Shown piece after piece: positions 5,502 through 7,224 of a stretch of 7,224 nt of DNA (position 1 is its first letter; every line of letters begins with the position of its first letter). This DNA is from Trueperaceae bacterium (GTDB taxonomy: Bacteria > Deinococcota > Deinococci > Deinococcales > Trueperaceae). The notes under the pieces are model-generated. The model saw only the letters and a program-made list of their open reading frames with translations. It had not been told where the DNA came from and made no database searches. A program made the position numbers and the translations under genes. The stretch lies in contig JAGXHO010000170.1 of the NCBI GenBank assembly GCA_024636105.1, positions 1 to 7,224 on the forward strand, written 5' to 3'.

Positions 5502-7224
5502 ATGACGGCTTCACCCGCCACCTTCCTGCGCCGCGGCCTGGCGTTCCTGGCCGGGGTGGGGTTCGCCGCAGTGCCCACGGTCGGCCCGTACCTGGCGGTC
5601 CTGGGGATCGCCAGCGGGCGGCTGCACCTGCAGCGCGCCGACCGCTGGTGGTGGGTGGCCGCGGCGCTGCTCGGGGCGCCGTGGGTGGCGACGGGCCACG
5701 TCTGGGCCGGCCTCGGCGCGACCGGCCAGGCGCTCGCCGTCTGGCTGATCTTCCGGTCGGCTTCAGCGCTCCGCTCCTCGACCGCGCAGGCGACGTTCCC
5801 GCACGACGTCGGCGCAGGGCTGCTGATCGGTTTCGCGGGCGCGATGGCGCTAGGCCTCCAGCGCGCCGGCACCTGGCGCCTCGACACCGCTCGCTCGGTG
5901 TTCGACCTGGTCGCGTGGAGCGGCAGCCCGGCGCTCTTCGGGCACGCGATGCTGGTCCTGGCGGCGCTGCTCGCGGTCGTGCTCCCGTCGCCGCGCGGCC
6001 GGGTCGTGGCGCTCGCGCTGGGCGCGGCGGCCGTCGTCGTCTCCGGCGCGCAGGAGGCCGTGCTCGCCTGGTTGGTGATCGCGGCGGGGCTGCGCTTCGT
6101 CGGGCGCCGCGGCACGCGGTCCACCGCGATCGCCGAGTGGACGCTGATCGCGGTGATGGTCGTGGTGGCGTCGGGCGCGACCGCGCTCATCGGCGCCGGC
6201 CGCACCGGCTACCGCCTCGACCTGGTCGCGCCGCGCGCCGGCGGCAACGCCTTCCACGGGACCGAAGTGGCGTCCGGCGACTGGTGGTACCCGCTCGGCG
6301 TCCGCTTCGCGGGGGTGCCTGGAACCGTCGGCGGCGAGGCGCGCACGGTATACCAGGTGACGAAGGTCGCATCCGACCCGTGGGCGCGCCTTCAGCAGGT
6401 CGTCGAGCTCGACCCCGGCAGCGCGTACGTGCTCTCGATGGCGTGGCGCGCGGAGCCCGACGCCCGCCCCGGGCTCGACGGATGGGGCCGCGCCGACGAC
6501 GGCCGCGCCACCAACCTCGCCGCCACCTGGACCGGCGACGCGTGGGGCACGAACGCCGCCGGACCGCTCACCGTGATCGCGGCGACGGTCGACGAGGTCG
6601 GCGACGGCTGGCGCCGCGCCACGGTCGCGTTCCGATACGACGGCGCGGCACCGCTCACCTGGTACGTCGGCATGGTGCCGGACCGGCGCGCCACCATCGG
6701 CGCGGCCAGCGAGTTCGCCGAGCTGCAGCTGATCACCGGTTCGACCCCCTACCCCTACGCCCCGGGCGCCGCGGACCGCGGCCTCGCCGACCTGCGCACG
6801 ACCCGCTTCCCGCTGTGGAGCGCGGCGCTCACCGCGATCGCGGAACGGCCGTGGCTCGGCTGGGGTCCGCAGGGGTTCGCGAACGCCACCACCGCGCTCG
6901 ACCCCCAGGCCGCCGAGCAGCGGACCGTGGCCGCCCACGCGCACGCGCTCGTGCTCGACACGGCGGTGGAGCGCGGCGCGGTGGGGCTCATCGGGCTGCT
7001 GCTCCTGGTCGGGCTGCTGGCGCTGCGCGCCGTGCAGCAGCGCGACCGCGCGATGGCGGTCGTGCTGGTGGGCGTCGCGCTGCTCAACTTGTTCGAGACG
7101 ACGCTCCTGAACGGCGCGCTCGTGTACCCGCTCGCGGCCGTGCTCGGCTGGCGCGCCGTCGGTCAGCGTCGTGTCGCGCGCGCGCAGACCGGCGCCGGCA
7201 GCGCCGCCGTGGTGCGGTTGGCAC
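5502..7224 (+). CDS. O-antigen ligase-family membrane protein with embedded jelly-roll-like domain, C-terminus cut by window edge
   Basis: The 574 visible residues form a polytopic membrane protein of the Wzy/WaaL superfamily, which handles undecaprenyl-linked glycans outside the cytoplasmic membrane. Hydrophobic segments lie near 12-37, 50-70, 75-85, 103-118, 142-161, 166-181, 186-200 and 213-232, then after the insert near 436-447, 493-508, 517-530 and 538-550. The family core ERPWLGWGPQGF (448-459) and a histidine motif HAHALVLD (479-486) are present, but the usual Asn after HAH is Ala and the SGSRG-type loop reads SGAQE (181-185). Residues about 235-430 are not hydrophobic. They contain WARLQQVVELDPGSAYVLSM (294-313), GDGWRRATVAF (367-377) and FAELQLITGSTPYPYAPG (405-422), the pattern of CBM4/9-type jelly-roll modules. 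This insert should face outward. The start ATG follows a TAGACT box and begins just before the first membrane segment. Polymerase or ligase role is undecided. Confidence 0.88.
   Translation, partial: MTASPATFLRRGLAFLAGVGFAAVPTVGPYLAVLGIASGRLHLQRADRWWWVAAALLGAPWVATGHVWAGLGATGQALAVWLIFRSASALRSSTAQATFPHDVGAGLLIGFAGAMALGLQRAGTWRLDTARSVFDLVAWSGSPALFGHAMLVLAALLAVVLPSPRGRVVALALGAAAVVVSGAQEAVLAWLVIAAGLRFVGRRGTRSTAIAEWTLIAVMVVVASGATALIGAGRTGYRLDLVAPRAGGNAFHGTEVASGDWWYPLGVRFAGVPGTVGGEARTVYQVTKVASDPWARLQQVVELDPGSAYVLSMAWRAEPDARPGLDGWGRADDGRATNLAATWTGDAWGTNAAGPLTVIAATVDEVGDGWRRATVAFRYDGAAPLTWYVGMVPDRRATIGAASEFAELQLITGSTPYPYAPGAADRGLADLRTTRFPLWSAALTAIAERPWLGWGPQGFANATTALDPQAAEQRTVAAHAHALVLDTAVERGAVGLIGLLLLVGLLALRAVQQRDRAMAVVLVGVALLNLFETTLLNGALVYPLAAVLGWRAVGQRRVARAQTGAGSAAVVRLA

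Noticed and set aside
3353..6205. Very long minus-strand open frame opposite ugd and neighbouring genes
   Set aside because: It is an antisense shadow: low-complexity Ala/Arg/Gly/Val/Asp-rich sequence with no family features, as expected opposite GC-rich coding DNA.
1..7224. tRNA, rRNA, CRISPR array, insertion sequence or transposase
   Set aside because: No repeat-spacer pattern, cloverleaf, rRNA-like stretch or transposase frame was seen on either strand.

Overview
The window is very GC-rich DNA (clearly above 65% G+C by eye) carrying a piece of a cell-surface or exopolysaccharide locus. Three genes lack a Shine-Dalgarno sequence and instead show a -10-like hexamer 6-8 bases before the start codon, which suggests leaderless transcripts. 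Together with the composition and the style of the UDP-glucose dehydrogenase, this makes a Deinococcota (Trueperales- or Deinococcales-like) origin my first guess. Actinobacteriota or Chloroflexota cannot be excluded from the sequence alone.

Left half (1-3313, minus strand): a tightly coupled three-gene operon read right to left. It holds a GT4 glycosyltransferase, an O-antigen ligase/ExoQ-type polymerase, and a second GT4 glycosyltransferase that runs off the left edge. Both junctions are 4-base stop/start overlaps (ATGA at 2195-2192 and GTGA at 981-978).

Middle (about 3284-4087): a divergent, apparently scarred region. On the plus strand it holds an 81-base degenerate copy of the first 27 codons of ugd (3396-3476). 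A truncated N-terminal piece of a GT2 glycosyltransferase follows (3482-3838). Then come about 250 bases without a recognisable gene, containing a perfect 20-bp palindrome (3871-3890) and a short hairpin. The reading frame of the GT2 piece stays open into ugd, but ugd has its own promoter-like element and normal start, so I treat the two as separate.

Right half (4088-7224, plus strand): an intact UDP-glucose 6-dehydrogenase (ugd) with all catalytic motifs, then after 58 bases a second O-antigen ligase-family membrane protein that runs off the right edge. This protein carries a roughly 195-residue non-membrane insert resembling a jelly-roll carbohydrate-binding module, placed just before its catalytic loop.

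Working together: Ugd supplies UDP-glucuronate, the GT4 enzymes (and once perhaps the GT2) assemble the repeat unit on a lipid carrier, and the two Wzy/WaaL-family membrane proteins polymerise or ligate the glycan outside the cytoplasmic membrane. The most notable items are the ugd-start relic next to the GT2 stump, which suggests past recombination at this locus, and the ligase with the embedded sugar-binding-like domain.
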